Shown here one piece after another: positions 56,657 through 64,000 of a stretch of 64,000 nt of DNA. The notes beneath the pieces were generated by a model. The model saw only the letters and a program-made list of their open reading frames with translations. It searched no databases and was not told the origin of the DNA. The stretch comes from Neisseria sp. DTU_2020_1000833_1_SI_GRL_NUU_006 (lineage in GTDB: Bacteria; Pseudomonadota; Gammaproteobacteria; Burkholderiales; Neisseriaceae). Made by a program: the position numbers and the translations under genes. The DNA lies in contig CP135593.1 in assembly GCA_032388755.1 (NCBI GenBank), positions 682,001-746,000 on the forward strand, in the 5' to 3' direction. Every line of letters begins with the position of its first letter. Within the stretch, counting starts at the first letter, position 1.

Positions 56657-59113
56657 TTAGTCGTCTTTGAACGCGCTGCGGGCGCGGCGCGCTGCATTAG
56701 CGGTTATTTGTTCGATTTGGCGACGGACTTCGCGGGCAATTTCCGCCGCACTGCTGCTGCCGCCGTTGATGGTGATGTTGATGTTCATGCCGCCACCGCC
56801 GCCGCGGTTGAAGTCGGCGGCAACGGGAACGGCTCCGGCAAGGGCGGGGCGTGTCTCGGGCGCGGAGGACGGCAGGATACTGCCCAACGCAGTCAATCCT
56901 GCTTTGCGGATTTTGTCGAGTACCCGCCATCCGCCAAAACGTGCGACGTCTCGTTGATTAAAGACGACCTCGCCTTTGTGGACGATACCGGCGGGGGTAT
57001 TGACGCCGCCCGCGCCGGTATAACCGCCCGTCGAATAGCCTTTGTTTGGGATGGATGTACCCAAGCCGTAGCCTGATGCGCTGCCGCCCTGAGCGGTCGG
57101 GGCTTTTGTGGAAAAGGCTTTTTTTACCCATTCATACGCACCCATCGCGGCGGATTTGAGGGCATTCAAAGGGGCAAGGGCTACCTGCGCCGCCTGTGCA
57201 ATCGGATTTTCTCCGCCGAATACCTTTTTGAGCCATTCCCAGCCGGTGATGAAGGCCGCTGTTAATGTATTCCACTTGGTGTAAACGAGATAGATGATGC
57301 CGACTATGGCAGTCAGCGCAAGGCCTATGGGATTTAATGTCATGAAACGTAGGGCAATGCCTAATACTTTAAGAATACTCATGCCGAATCCGCCAAAGGC
57401 AATGCGGGCGGCGGCAAAGGGGACGGCAACTGCGGCAATAACTGCGGCCAGCCCTGCTAAGGCAGTCATTGCTGCGGTTGCATAAAATGCGATTTTTCCA
57501 AGTTTGGCGGCGGCCTCTGGATTTTTTACCGACCATTCGTTGAACTTATCCAATAAGCCTGAAATGACATTCATGCCGTACTCTAAGCCTGAAAACATAC
57601 TGCGCCCAAAGCCTGATTCGGTATTGAAGAGCTTATTTTTGAACATCTGCCATTTGGACGACATGGTGTTAACACGAATTTCGAACTCTTTGTCGAGGCT
57701 GCCTAAAGCGTCCGGGGAGGTGGCAAGGCGGATTTGCTCGCGCCAAAGCTCTGTATTAGCGACAAGTTGGGCAAATACGCGGTTATATTCGCCGCCTGCC
57801 AAGCCTTTGAGGATGCCTGCTTGTTGCTCTTTCGGCATTTTTTGGACGGCGGCAATGATTTTTTCAAGCGTACCTTGCGCGTCTTCGACCATGCCTTTTT
57901 GGACGGATTTTGCGTCCATACCTATGCTTTTCAGGGCTTCCCGTACGGGTTTCATATCAGGCGCGGTACCCAGCCTTGTCATGAGGCTGCCGACGGCCTT
58001 TGCTGCCGTACTCGACTCAACGCCCGTACTAATAAGGGCGGAACCCAAGGCAGCAACGTGTTTTTCGCCCATCTTCGCCAAACCCATACTGCCTGATACT
58101 TCGTTCATGTAGCTGATGAGCTGGTCGCCTGAAACCAGTGCGTTGTCATCGAGATAGTTCATGACGTTGACTAGTTCAGAAGCGGCTTCTTTGGATAATT
58201 TGAAGTTTTGGCGAATGCGCCCCAGCTCTTCGGCAAGAGCCTCCGGATCTGCTGCTTCAAAGGCATTTGCAGCTTTGACGGCTTCGGTCACATAGGCAGC
58301 AAGCTCTTGGCGTGGGATATTCATCTTCGCGCCGGCAGTCATCATTTTCATGATTTCGACGGTAGCCATGGGCAATCCATCGCTTAGTTTTTGGACTTCG
58401 GTGCGCATTCTGGCGATTTCTGCATGATTGAGGCTGCCATCTGCGTTTTTAAGGCTGCCGACTTGGCGAATCAGTCCCTGCATTGCATCTTCTTCTGACA
58501 TGGCTGTATTGATGGCATGCCCTGCACCTTGCCTCATGGTGGCAGCCTTGCTACTTGTCCATGATGAGACACCCGATGCAATACCTGCGATGGCGGCGGC
58601 CTTGATTCGACTCTGTTGCCGTTTTTCCAGCTTTTCTAAGGCGGTGGACTGCTTTTCGATTTGGGCAGTAGTCTTCTGCATACGGGCGGCAATCTCTGCC
58701 TGCTCTTTTTCAAGGTTTTGTCCGGATACGCCAACTTTTTCCATGTGGTCTTTGTAGCGTTTTAGCTGCGCGGATTGTTTTTCGTATTCGTTATTCAGCC
58801 TTTCTCCTTCACGGGTCAGCTTTTTGAGTTCTGCCGCCTGTTTTTTTGTGGCAACGCCCGTTTTGTCGATTTCGGCAGTAAGACGGCTTGTGGCGGCAGA
58901 ATTACGGATAATTTGCTCATTCAGACGGTTGAAATATTGTTCTGCCTTGCCGATTTTTACCAGTGCGGTTTGGGCGCGCTCGAGATCTCGCATTTCTTTT
59001 TTGTTTTTCGCCAATTCGCCCGACAGCCCGCTACTACTTTTTTTAATTCTGTCAAACGTTTTGCTTGCTTTGTCGGCGGCTTTGAGGATAATATTAATTG
59101 TCTTGTCTGTCAT
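56657..59113 (-). CDS. Phage tail tape measure protein T
   Basis: An 818-residue tape measure that sets tail length. It has long N-terminal coiled coil (about residues 10-180), the conserved TMP core (LGRIRQNFKLSKEAASELVN and MGLAKMGEKHVAALGSAL), hydrophobic helices near 540-610, and a Gly-rich C-terminal third. Start at MTDKTINIIL (59113). Confidence 0.9.
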   Translation of the reverse strand: MTDKTINIILKAADKASKTFDRIKKSSSGLSGELAKNKKEMRDLERAQTALVKIGKAEQYFNRLNEQIIRNSAATSRLTAEIDKTGVATKKQAAELKKLTREGERLNNEYEKQSAQLKRYKDHMEKVGVSGQNLEKEQAEIAARMQKTTAQIEKQSTALEKLEKRQQSRIKAAAIAGIASGVSSWTSSKAATMRQGAGHAINTAMSEEDAMQGLIRQVGSLKNADGSLNHAEIARMRTEVQKLSDGLPMATVEIMKMMTAGAKMNIPRQELAAYVTEAVKAANAFEAADPEALAEELGRIRQNFKLSKEAASELVNVMNYLDDNALVSGDQLISYMNEVSGSMGLAKMGEKHVAALGSALISTGVESSTAAKAVGSLMTRLGTAPDMKPVREALKSIGMDAKSVQKGMVEDAQGTLEKIIAAVQKMPKEQQAGILKGLAGGEYNRVFAQLVANTELWREQIRLATSPDALGSLDKEFEIRVNTMSSKWQMFKNKLFNTESGFGRSMFSGLEYGMNVISGLLDKFNEWSVKNPEAAAKLGKIAFYATAAMTALAGLAAVIAAVAVPFAAARIAFGGFGMSILKVLGIALRFMTLNPIGLALTAIVGIIYLVYTKWNTLTAAFITGWEWLKKVFGGENPIAQAAQVALAPLNALKSAAMGAYEWVKKAFSTKAPTAQGGSASGYGLGTSIPNKGYSTGGYTGAGGVNTPAGIVHKGEVVFNQRDVARFGGWRVLDKIRKAGLTALGSILPSSAPETRPALAGAVPVAADFNRGGGGGMNINITINGGSSSAAEIAREVRRQIEQITANAARRARSAFKDD

Positions 59114-59128
59114 GGCTCGAGCTTTAAG

Positions 59129-59263
59129 ATGAAACGGAAAATGAAAAATCAAATCTTGGCGGATTCGGTTTTGAATGCAGTCGATTCTGTCATTTGGTGG
59201 TATGGCGCATTATTTTGGCTTTTTGTTGCCGTCATTGCCCTTATGGTATGGATGCTTCCTTGA
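59129..59263 (+). CDS. Possible small membrane protein opposite the tail genes
   Basis: A 44-residue frame (MKRKMKNQILADSVLNAVDS then one strong helix WYGALFWLFVAVIALMVWML) on the plus strand before a hairpin. It lacks a good ribosome site and opposes the tail operon. I list it as a candidate only. Confidence 0.3.
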   Translation: MKRKMKNQILADSVLNAVDSVIWWYGALFWLFVAVIALMVWMLP

Positions 59264-59278
59264 TTATTTTGTCGATTG

Positions 59279-59312
59279 AAAAGGTCGTCTGAATTGATTT
59301 CAGACGACCTTT
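59279..59312. terminator. Uptake-word hairpin between E' and T
   Basis: AAAAGGTCGTCTGAA / TTCAGACGACCTTTTTT just past the E' stop. If it terminates, T (downstream on the minus strand) needs read-through or its own promoter. Confidence 0.7.
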
Positions 59313-59313
59313 T

Positions 59314-59876
59314 TTATTGCCCTATATTTTCGGATTGAATCCGGTTTATTTCTTCTGCTTTTGCCGCCCAACTGTTTAACCTGTATAGGTTTTGTTCGGC
59401 AAACCAATCAATCGACCCTTTAAATGTGATTGCGCAGAGGGCGAGGGCATCGTCTATTGGGTAAAACTTTTGCGGATCGCCGTCAACGTCATCTTCCCAA
59501 ATATCAGGGACGGAATTTATCAGCCGGCTGAAAGTGTCTGCTCGGTAGCGGAATCTTGGAAATAACCCAATTCCGCAAAGGCTTCCTGAATCTCTACTTT
59601 CGCTGACGGCGGTGCTGAAAAAAAATCTACGGCGGAGTTGAGGGCTTGCGCGTCCGCCATGCTGAATCCGCCATATTGAGCCATGCCGATTTTGGGCGTA
59701 CTGATTTTTGAGAGCAGCTTTTGGATGGTTTCCGTGTGCTTGATTTTAATCAGGTCTTGCCCTAAGCCCGCCATGTCTTTGGCGAGCGGTTCGCGGAGGG
59801 TGTAGGCCGTGCCGTTTGATACGGTTACGATAATGGTGTTGTCCGGGTTGATTTTGATTTTGGGTTCTTGCTGCAT
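59314..59876 (-). CDS. Phage tail assembly fusion E+E' (programmed -1 frameshift)
   Basis: The E gene has a run of eight T (59618-59625 as A on the plus strand) at GAT TTT TTT TCA. Slipping back one base there opens a frame without stops to 59314. It encodes FSTAVSESRDSG..., then LINSVPDIWEDDVDGDPQKF and EEINRIQSENIGQ. P2 makes gpE+E' in the same way as a tape-measure chaperone. The product would be about 187 residues. Confidence 0.75.
59520..59876 (-). CDS. Phage tail protein E
   Basis: A 118-residue homologue of P2 gpE. It reads TYTLREPLAKDMAGLGQ-like (here AYTLREPLAKDMAGLGQDL) and ends SATEQTLSAG. It shares its N-terminus with E+E'. Confidence 0.85.
   Translation of the reverse strand: MQQEPKIKINPDNTIIVTVSNGTAYTLREPLAKDMAGLGQDLIKIKHTETIQKLLSKISTPKIGMAQYGGFSMADAQALNSAVDFFSAPPSAKVEIQEAFAELGYFQDSATEQTLSAG
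59618..59625 (-). promoter_or_regulatory. Slippery site for E/E' frameshifting
   Basis: Eight T on the coding strand placed on TTT TTT codons. P2 uses a T run at the matching place. Confidence 0.75.
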
Positions 59877-59942
59877 TTTTTGCGCCTTTGAATTGATTGT
59901 TGTCGGTCGGGCTTTTGCTGCCCGACCTTTGCTTTTTGACGA

Positions 59943-60449
59943 TTACAGACCTAATGCGTTGCGGATGCCGGCGCGAATGTCTTTACCGCCGATGACGAGT
60001 TTGTTTGCCATCAGGTCGCATTCGAAAATGACTTCGCCGTCAACTGTTTCTTTCCAGTAGGTCAGGGCGTACTTAAATGTCTGTTCGCCGCCTTCGCCTG
60101 CTTTGTCTTCGTTGCGTGTGGTCTCGATGATGCGTCCGCGGGCTTCGCCTACCAATGTTTGATAGGTTTCTTCGTCCTCTTTGTGCAACGCGCCTTGGTA
60201 ACGCAGCAGGTTGCCATTAATTTTATGGCTGATTGATTTGAACAATTCGAGGTCAAAGCCCTTGCTTGTCAGCTCAAGCTCGAGTTTTTCAATGCCGTGA
60301 ATGACTGTGTATTCACCCAGACCACCACCCGGCGTGTAGTCTTCGGTTTTGAATTTGATGTCGGGGCGTTTGACGGTCATCAGGACGCCGTCTTTGTTGA
60401 GGCCGTCGGTAAATACGTTAAAACTTTTGAGGATGCGTGGTAACTGCAT
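59943..60449 (-). CDS. Phage major tail tube protein FII
   Basis: A 168-residue homologue of P2 FII, the tail tube subunit. MQLPRILKSFNVFTDG opens it and YEGALHxED-type sequence (here YQGALHKEDEETYQTL) is in the middle. Confidence 0.9.
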   Translation of the reverse strand: MQLPRILKSFNVFTDGLNKDGVLMTVKRPDIKFKTEDYTPGGGLGEYTVIHGIEKLELELTSKGFDLELFKSISHKINGNLLRYQGALHKEDEETYQTLVGEARGRIIETTRNEDKAGEGGEQTFKYALTYWKETVDGEVIFECDLMANKLVIGGKDIRAGIRNALGL

Positions 60450-60458
60450 TTGCTGTCC

Positions 60459-61631
60459 TTATACTGTGGTCGGTTTGATGTTTGACGCAAACTCGATGAC
60501 GCGGTCGGTCAGGTTAACGATAAAGCGATCGGAGACGTGTTGGTTCAGTTCGATGTTTTCCAACGGCGGGGCGACGGTAAATTCGTAGTCAAATGCGAAG
60601 ATGCCGTTTGATACGCGCTCTTTTTCGATTTTTTTCGGGTCGATGAATACCTGCGCGCCCAATAACCAACCTTTATAGACTTTTTCCGCCAGCTTCGCGT
60701 TGATTGTGTTGATGATGTCAATCATCAGGGAAGGATGCATCGGTTTATCCATTGCCCAGAGGAAACTTTCGGCGATGGTCTCTTTGATAATTGATGCAAC
60801 ACGGACTGTCGGCTCGAATGCCCAAATCGGATCTGCCGAGCATGTGCGGTTGCCCCATACGCGGAAACCTTTTTCGCGGATCAGGGTCGTTACGTCTAGG
60901 TTGTTGAGTGTGTTCGCATCTGAATTAATGTCCAACAGTCCGAAGCTGCGCGGTGATTTGATGGCGGACACGCCTTGAATCTCTGTATTAGATATTGATT
61001 TGTGCGGACCGATTTTTTCGTCAAGCATGGCGCGCGCGCCTAAGATTCGGGCAATAGTGGCAGCGGTCTGCGGCGTTCCGTTTGCGCCTGCCGTCATAAA
61101 CTCATTGTCGATTAACATGAGATTATTTTGTCCAAAACCTTGGCGGTAGGTTTGCACTGCCGGAATCTCGTCAGCCCCTCCCGCAGAAGCATAGACGAAT
61201 CCACCCAAGGCGTTGGCAGCCACGCACAATTCAGCGGTTACGTCGGCATCATCCAATTCTGGCGCACCGATAATCTTTGGCTTGAAGCCAGTACGGACAG
61301 GGGCTTGACGCAGGATTTTTGCGCCTTTAATTATTGCTGCTTTTTGTTCAGCGGGTTTTGCCGATGATGCTACGCGGACTACAACAATCTGCGCATCTGC
61401 TTGGTCATAGATGGCATCTAACGATTTTCCCAGCGTGCCTTTACTGCCGGCTTTTCCCAACAGACTGCCGACAGATGTAGCAAAAATCGGAGTATCCAGC
61501 GGAAAGGTCTTCGCGTCAGCATCTTCAGATGTAGCAACTAAGCCGATGATGTTGCTGGCAATGTCTGATACGGCGCGCGCACCGTGGGTATATTCGTTGG
61601 CAGTTACGCCATGCATTCGTTTTGCAGTCAT
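60459..61631 (-). CDS. Phage contractile tail sheath protein FI
   Basis: A 390-residue homologue of P2 FI. Signature stretches are HGVTANEYTHGARAVSDI, IGLVATSEDADAKTFPLD and FRVWGNRTCSADPIWAF. It precedes FII by nine bases. Confidence 0.92.
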   Translation of the reverse strand: MTAKRMHGVTANEYTHGARAVSDIASNIIGLVATSEDADAKTFPLDTPIFATSVGSLLGKAGSKGTLGKSLDAIYDQADAQIVVVRVASSAKPAEQKAAIIKGAKILRQAPVRTGFKPKIIGAPELDDADVTAELCVAANALGGFVYASAGGADEIPAVQTYRQGFGQNNLMLIDNEFMTAGANGTPQTAATIARILGARAMLDEKIGPHKSISNTEIQGVSAIKSPRSFGLLDINSDANTLNNLDVTTLIREKGFRVWGNRTCSADPIWAFEPTVRVASIIKETIAESFLWAMDKPMHPSLMIDIINTINAKLAEKVYKGWLLGAQVFIDPKKIEKERVSNGIFAFDYEFTVAPPLENIELNQHVSDRFIVNLTDRVIEFASNIKPTTV

Positions 61632-61714
61632 ATTTTTATCCTGTTTATGTCTTTCCTAATTTTTTTCCAATCGCCCTCTCTACTCAAGTATGATTTTTTT
61701 TTATCAGGTTTTTA

Positions 61715-61741
61715 AGGTCGTCTGAAACTATCTGACGACCT
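61715..61741 (-). terminator. Imperfect uptake-word hairpin between spike and sheath genes
   Basis: AGGTCGTCTGAAACTATCTG then ACGACCT. The right arm is altered, so the stem is weak. It lies just past the spike stop codon. Confidence 0.5.
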
Positions 61742-61746
61742 GTCCA

Positions 61747-64000
61747 TTACTCTATTCCATACTTGACCATCAGTGCTTCTGCTTTTTTATTGGCATTTGA
61801 AACGTCTCCGCTCAAAAACTCGATACCCGCACCGATGGTGATGTTGCGTCCGGTATTACCGGCATGATTGATGCCGAATCTGATTTTGTTGTAGTCCTTG
61901 CCCGCTTTGATCGTCAGTGCGGCGACATACCATTTGCCGTACGCGTACATCGTGGTCGGGCTGACGACTTTGCCGTCAATGGTCAGGTCTTCGTTGGCGC
62001 GCAACTTGAAGCCTCCCGCCTCATTAGTAACGACCAAACCGTTATTGACGATGGCACTGTCTTTGAGAACGATTGCTGCGTATGCACTGCCGTCCGTGCC
62101 ACCCGCTGAAATTTTGAATGGGAAAACTACCGCACTGTCTGACGTGCCGTCAGACTCGACGCCCTCGGTCTCGATATAGCGCACGCCTTTACCTTTACTG
62201 GTTGCTGCCATCATGACGCGGTGCCCGTCCTGCTCGCCAAACGCGCCAACCCAGCCTTCAGGTTCGCCCGCTCTTACAGCATTATTCTCAGTTTTGAGTT
62301 TTGATACACCATTGCTACCCAAAGCCTCAGTAGCCGTCGCTTCTACGCCGTCAAACGTAAATTTGATGGACGTTTCGGGCTTGGCCGCAGGCTGGCTTTG
62401 CGCCTGATCGCTATTTGTCAGTGGGTTAGCTGGCGTTACAGGTGCCGGTGTTGTCGGTGCCGGAGCCACAGGCGTTGTCGGCTGTGCAGTAGCCGTTGCG
62501 CCTTGTGAGCCACTGTCAGATTGCGGCGTGTTCGTAGGGCTTGGAGTAACCGTACCAGCTGCCTTCATAGCCGCCATCTCGGTCTTAAGGGCTTCAAGCT
62601 GCATCTCAAACGATTTTTGTTTGATGGCATCCAAGAAATCCTGTTGAGTCGTCGGCGCATAATTGCTATGCACACTAACAACTTTATCGCCGCGCAAACT
62701 GCTTCCGGTCCATACATCCAGTCTGTCTGTCATTTGGTCGTATTCGTAGTTCCCGAATACTTCGCACTTGTCCAATGCCCCGCCGTAAAAGCCGAATGAA
62801 CCAATGCCGTCACGGTATTTCATGCTATTGCTAACATACGGGTCGCCGAAAGGTTTTTTAGCCTTTTCGACGCTCGAATATGGCGTAACGTCTGCATAGT
62901 TGCAAGCGATAGTAGCCCCGCGAAGATTGCCAATGGTAATTTGACGCGCAAAGTTGCCTTCAGGCGAGTTTTGAACATAATTTCGGGTAATCACGCTGCC
63001 AAGCATTGTACCGTGTCTTCCTTCAGCCCCTACCAACATTCCGTAGGTAAAGGTATTCACATACGCTTCAGCCGTAGCCCCAGACCCGCCGCCGCCTTCG
63101 ATGGTAACGGTAGGCGGAACCATGTAACGGCTGCCAACGCGCTCAATACGAATTTCGATGACTTTGCCGTCTTTGATTTTGGCGCGTGCCTTGGCGTCAT
63201 AGGCTTCATCGCCGCCGCCTGTGATTATCACTTTCGGCGGCGATGTATAACCGCTGCCGCCATTGGTTACTTTGATGTCCGAAATTTGATTCAAACCGTA
63301 AAAAGTACCGAAAGGCAGGGCAAAAGTGAACTGGTTGTTATCAATCACAAAATGGTTATGCCCAAAGTTGCAAATCAGTCCGCGCGGCGCATAAACGATA
63401 TTGTCAGCCCAAACCTGATGGCAACGAAGCCACCATTTGCCAGCATCTTTACGGAATTTCACGCCTGATGCCCCGTTGATTGGATGCAAACCAAACAAGC
63501 CTGAAACAATCACATTGCCGCGAATTTCAATGTTACTGTCTTGATACGGGAATGAATACGGGTCGGCGGTGTCTTTACTGTTGCGCGGGTCTTTAGGGTT
63601 AATCAACTTACTTGCAAACAACTCTTCGATAACGGTTGACACGCCGTAATACATTGCGCGTCCGCTGTTATTGATGACCTTGACGTTATTGCCCGTATGA
63701 ATATCCATGATTTTACGTTTACCAAGACCGAAAACGTTGTCATGGATGAAGACGTTATCTAACGGCAAATAACGGCTGGTACATTGCTGATAGCCCGGGT
63801 CGATTGAGGTAGTACCACCAATTCCTCGGACGTGCTCGAGGTGCGCGTCAGGGTGTCCGACGACGGAGTCAGGGGCATATATGCCGCAAAGCTCGTACCC
63901 GCTCGCACGAATAGCCTCAACCCCGCAAATATAGTTGTGGGTAAAGTACCCACCGGTGATTTTAGTGTTTACTGCAACAATACCTGCATCGTAAGCAGCT
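61747..64000 (-). CDS. Phage tail spike / beta-helix protein (5' end outside window)
   Basis: The frame is open from the stop at 61747 to the window edge, at least 750 residues; an apparent TTG start at 63768 is internal. The N-terminal visible part is a right-handed beta-helix of the pectate-lyase type (VAVNTKITGGYFTHNYICG, DNVFIHDNVFGLG, VINNSGRAMYY). Around residues 175-250 of the visible TTG frame two IxVTNGGSGYxSPP motifs occur, as in other Neisseria phage spikes. A Thr/Pro/Gln linker of about 50 residues follows, then a jelly-roll domain probably binding carbohydrate. It likely recognises the host surface. Confidence 0.75.
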   Translation of the reverse strand, partial: AAYDAGIVAVNTKITGGYFTHNYICGVEAIRASGYELCGIYAPDSVVGHPDAHLEHVRGIGGTTSIDPGYQQCTSRYLPLDNVFIHDNVFGLGKRKIMDIHTGNNVKVINNSGRAMYYGVSTVIEELFASKLINPKDPRNSKDTADPYSFPYQDSNIEIRGNVIVSGLFGLHPINGASGVKFRKDAGKWWLRCHQVWADNIVYAPRGLICNFGHNHFVIDNNQFTFALPFGTFYGLNQISDIKVTNGGSGYTSPPKVIITGGGDEAYDAKARAKIKDGKVIEIRIERVGSRYMVPPTVTIEGGGGSGATAEAYVNTFTYGMLVGAEGRHGTMLGSVITRNYVQNSPEGNFARQITIGNLRGATIACNYADVTPYSSVEKAKKPFGDPYVSNSMKYRDGIGSFGFYGGALDKCEVFGNYEYDQMTDRLDVWTGSSLRGDKVVSVHSNYAPTTQQDFLDAIKQKSFEMQLEALKTEMAAMKAAGTVTPSPTNTPQSDSGSQGATATAQPTTPVAPAPTTPAPVTPANPLTNSDQAQSQPAAKPETSIKFTFDGVEATATEALGSNGVSKLKTENNAVRAGEPEGWVGAFGEQDGHRVMMAATSKGKGVRYIETEGVESDGTSDSAVVFPFKISAGGTDGSAYAAIVLKDSAIVNNGLVVTNEAGGFKLRANEDLTIDGKVVSPTTMYAYGKWYVAALTIKAGKDYNKIRFGINHAGNTGRNITIGAGIEFLSGDVSNANKKAEALMVKYGIE

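Larger units (their letters stand above)
30865..64000. mobile_element. P2-like prophage (left part; right end outside the window)
   Basis: From the tRNA-Ser end onward nearly all genes are phage genes: integrase, P2-type S, R, lysis, X, L, M, N, O, P, Q, replication A, Ogr, Cro/CI, D, U, T, E, FII, FI and a tail spike. The V-W-J-I baseplate genes and attR are expected to the right. All structural genes seen look intact, so the phage may be functional. Uptake words of the host type are frequent in its intergenic hairpins. Confidence 0.95.

Noticed and set aside
63768..63768. TTG at 63768 as the start of the tail spike
   Set aside because: The same frame stays open to the window edge and the upstream residues continue the beta-helix pattern, so the true start lies outside.

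Overview
The window is from a commensal Neisseria, most likely of the mucosa/sicca/subflava group. The 12-base uptake word AGGTCGTCTGAA recurs throughout, usually as inverted pairs forming intergenic hairpins; this is the variant of commensal species, not the ATGCCGTCTGAA form of meningococcus and gonococcus. Gene content agrees: a ZnuD zinc receptor behind a textbook Zur box, an amylosucrase very like that of N. polysaccharea, a NarQ/NarP pair, DsbD, and LptF/LptG.

Region 1 (1-30864) is chromosomal backbone: tRNA-Pro, fxsA, a lipoprotein, amylosucrase, znuD, a frameshifted cupin gene, pepA, lptFG, aroD, a DASS anion symporter, ppiB, fghA-adhC, an RTX-repeat protein, a PEBP protein, ung, dsbD, narQP, mobA, rnr, and a tRNA-Leu/tRNA-Leu/tRNA-Ser cluster. 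An IS3-family element (26596-27835) sits inside an uptake-word hairpin between mobA and rnr. The fghA-adhC operon looks Haemophilus-like, has no uptake words, and has lost the regulator expected beside its MerR-type promoter. A 181-bp MITE-like element lies next to it.

Region 2 (30865 to the window end) is a P2-like prophage inserted at tRNA-Ser(GGA). The order is: integrase; tail completion S and R; lysis genes (spanins, endolysin, two membrane proteins); X, L, M, N, O (minus strand); terminase P and portal Q (plus strand); an orphan cytosine methyltransferase with a second gene apparently overprinted in it; an AlpA-like protein; replication protein A; an array of small genes; Ogr; Cro/CI; a cargo segment; then D, U, T, E/E', FII, FI and a tail spike that runs off the end. 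The circular order matches P2 except that int/att lies at the S-V junction.

The most interesting parts are in the prophage. (1) Four copies of an ~88-bp regulatory repeat (45933-49436), each firing a short plus-strand gene one way and a minus-strand gene or operon the other, so that neighbouring units converge with overlapping 3' ends. (2) A cargo segment behind the repressor with two adjacent three-gene toxin-antitoxin operons. The first (52121-53428) reads as a toxin-antitoxin-chaperone (TAC) system: HigB-like toxin, XRE antitoxin with a long C-terminal tail of hexapeptide repeats, and a SecB-like protein. It is bracketed by 36-bp direct repeats. The second (53574-54884) has a RelE-like toxin, an XRE protein with an unusual hydrophobic N-terminal segment, and an unfamiliar third protein in the chaperone position. 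(3) Beside them are a headless S24 peptidase, a relic of a second repressor and a membrane-anchored WYL-like protein. Together these look like a defence or addiction island in the lysogeny region. All functions are read from sequence patterns and recalled family knowledge; no searches were run.
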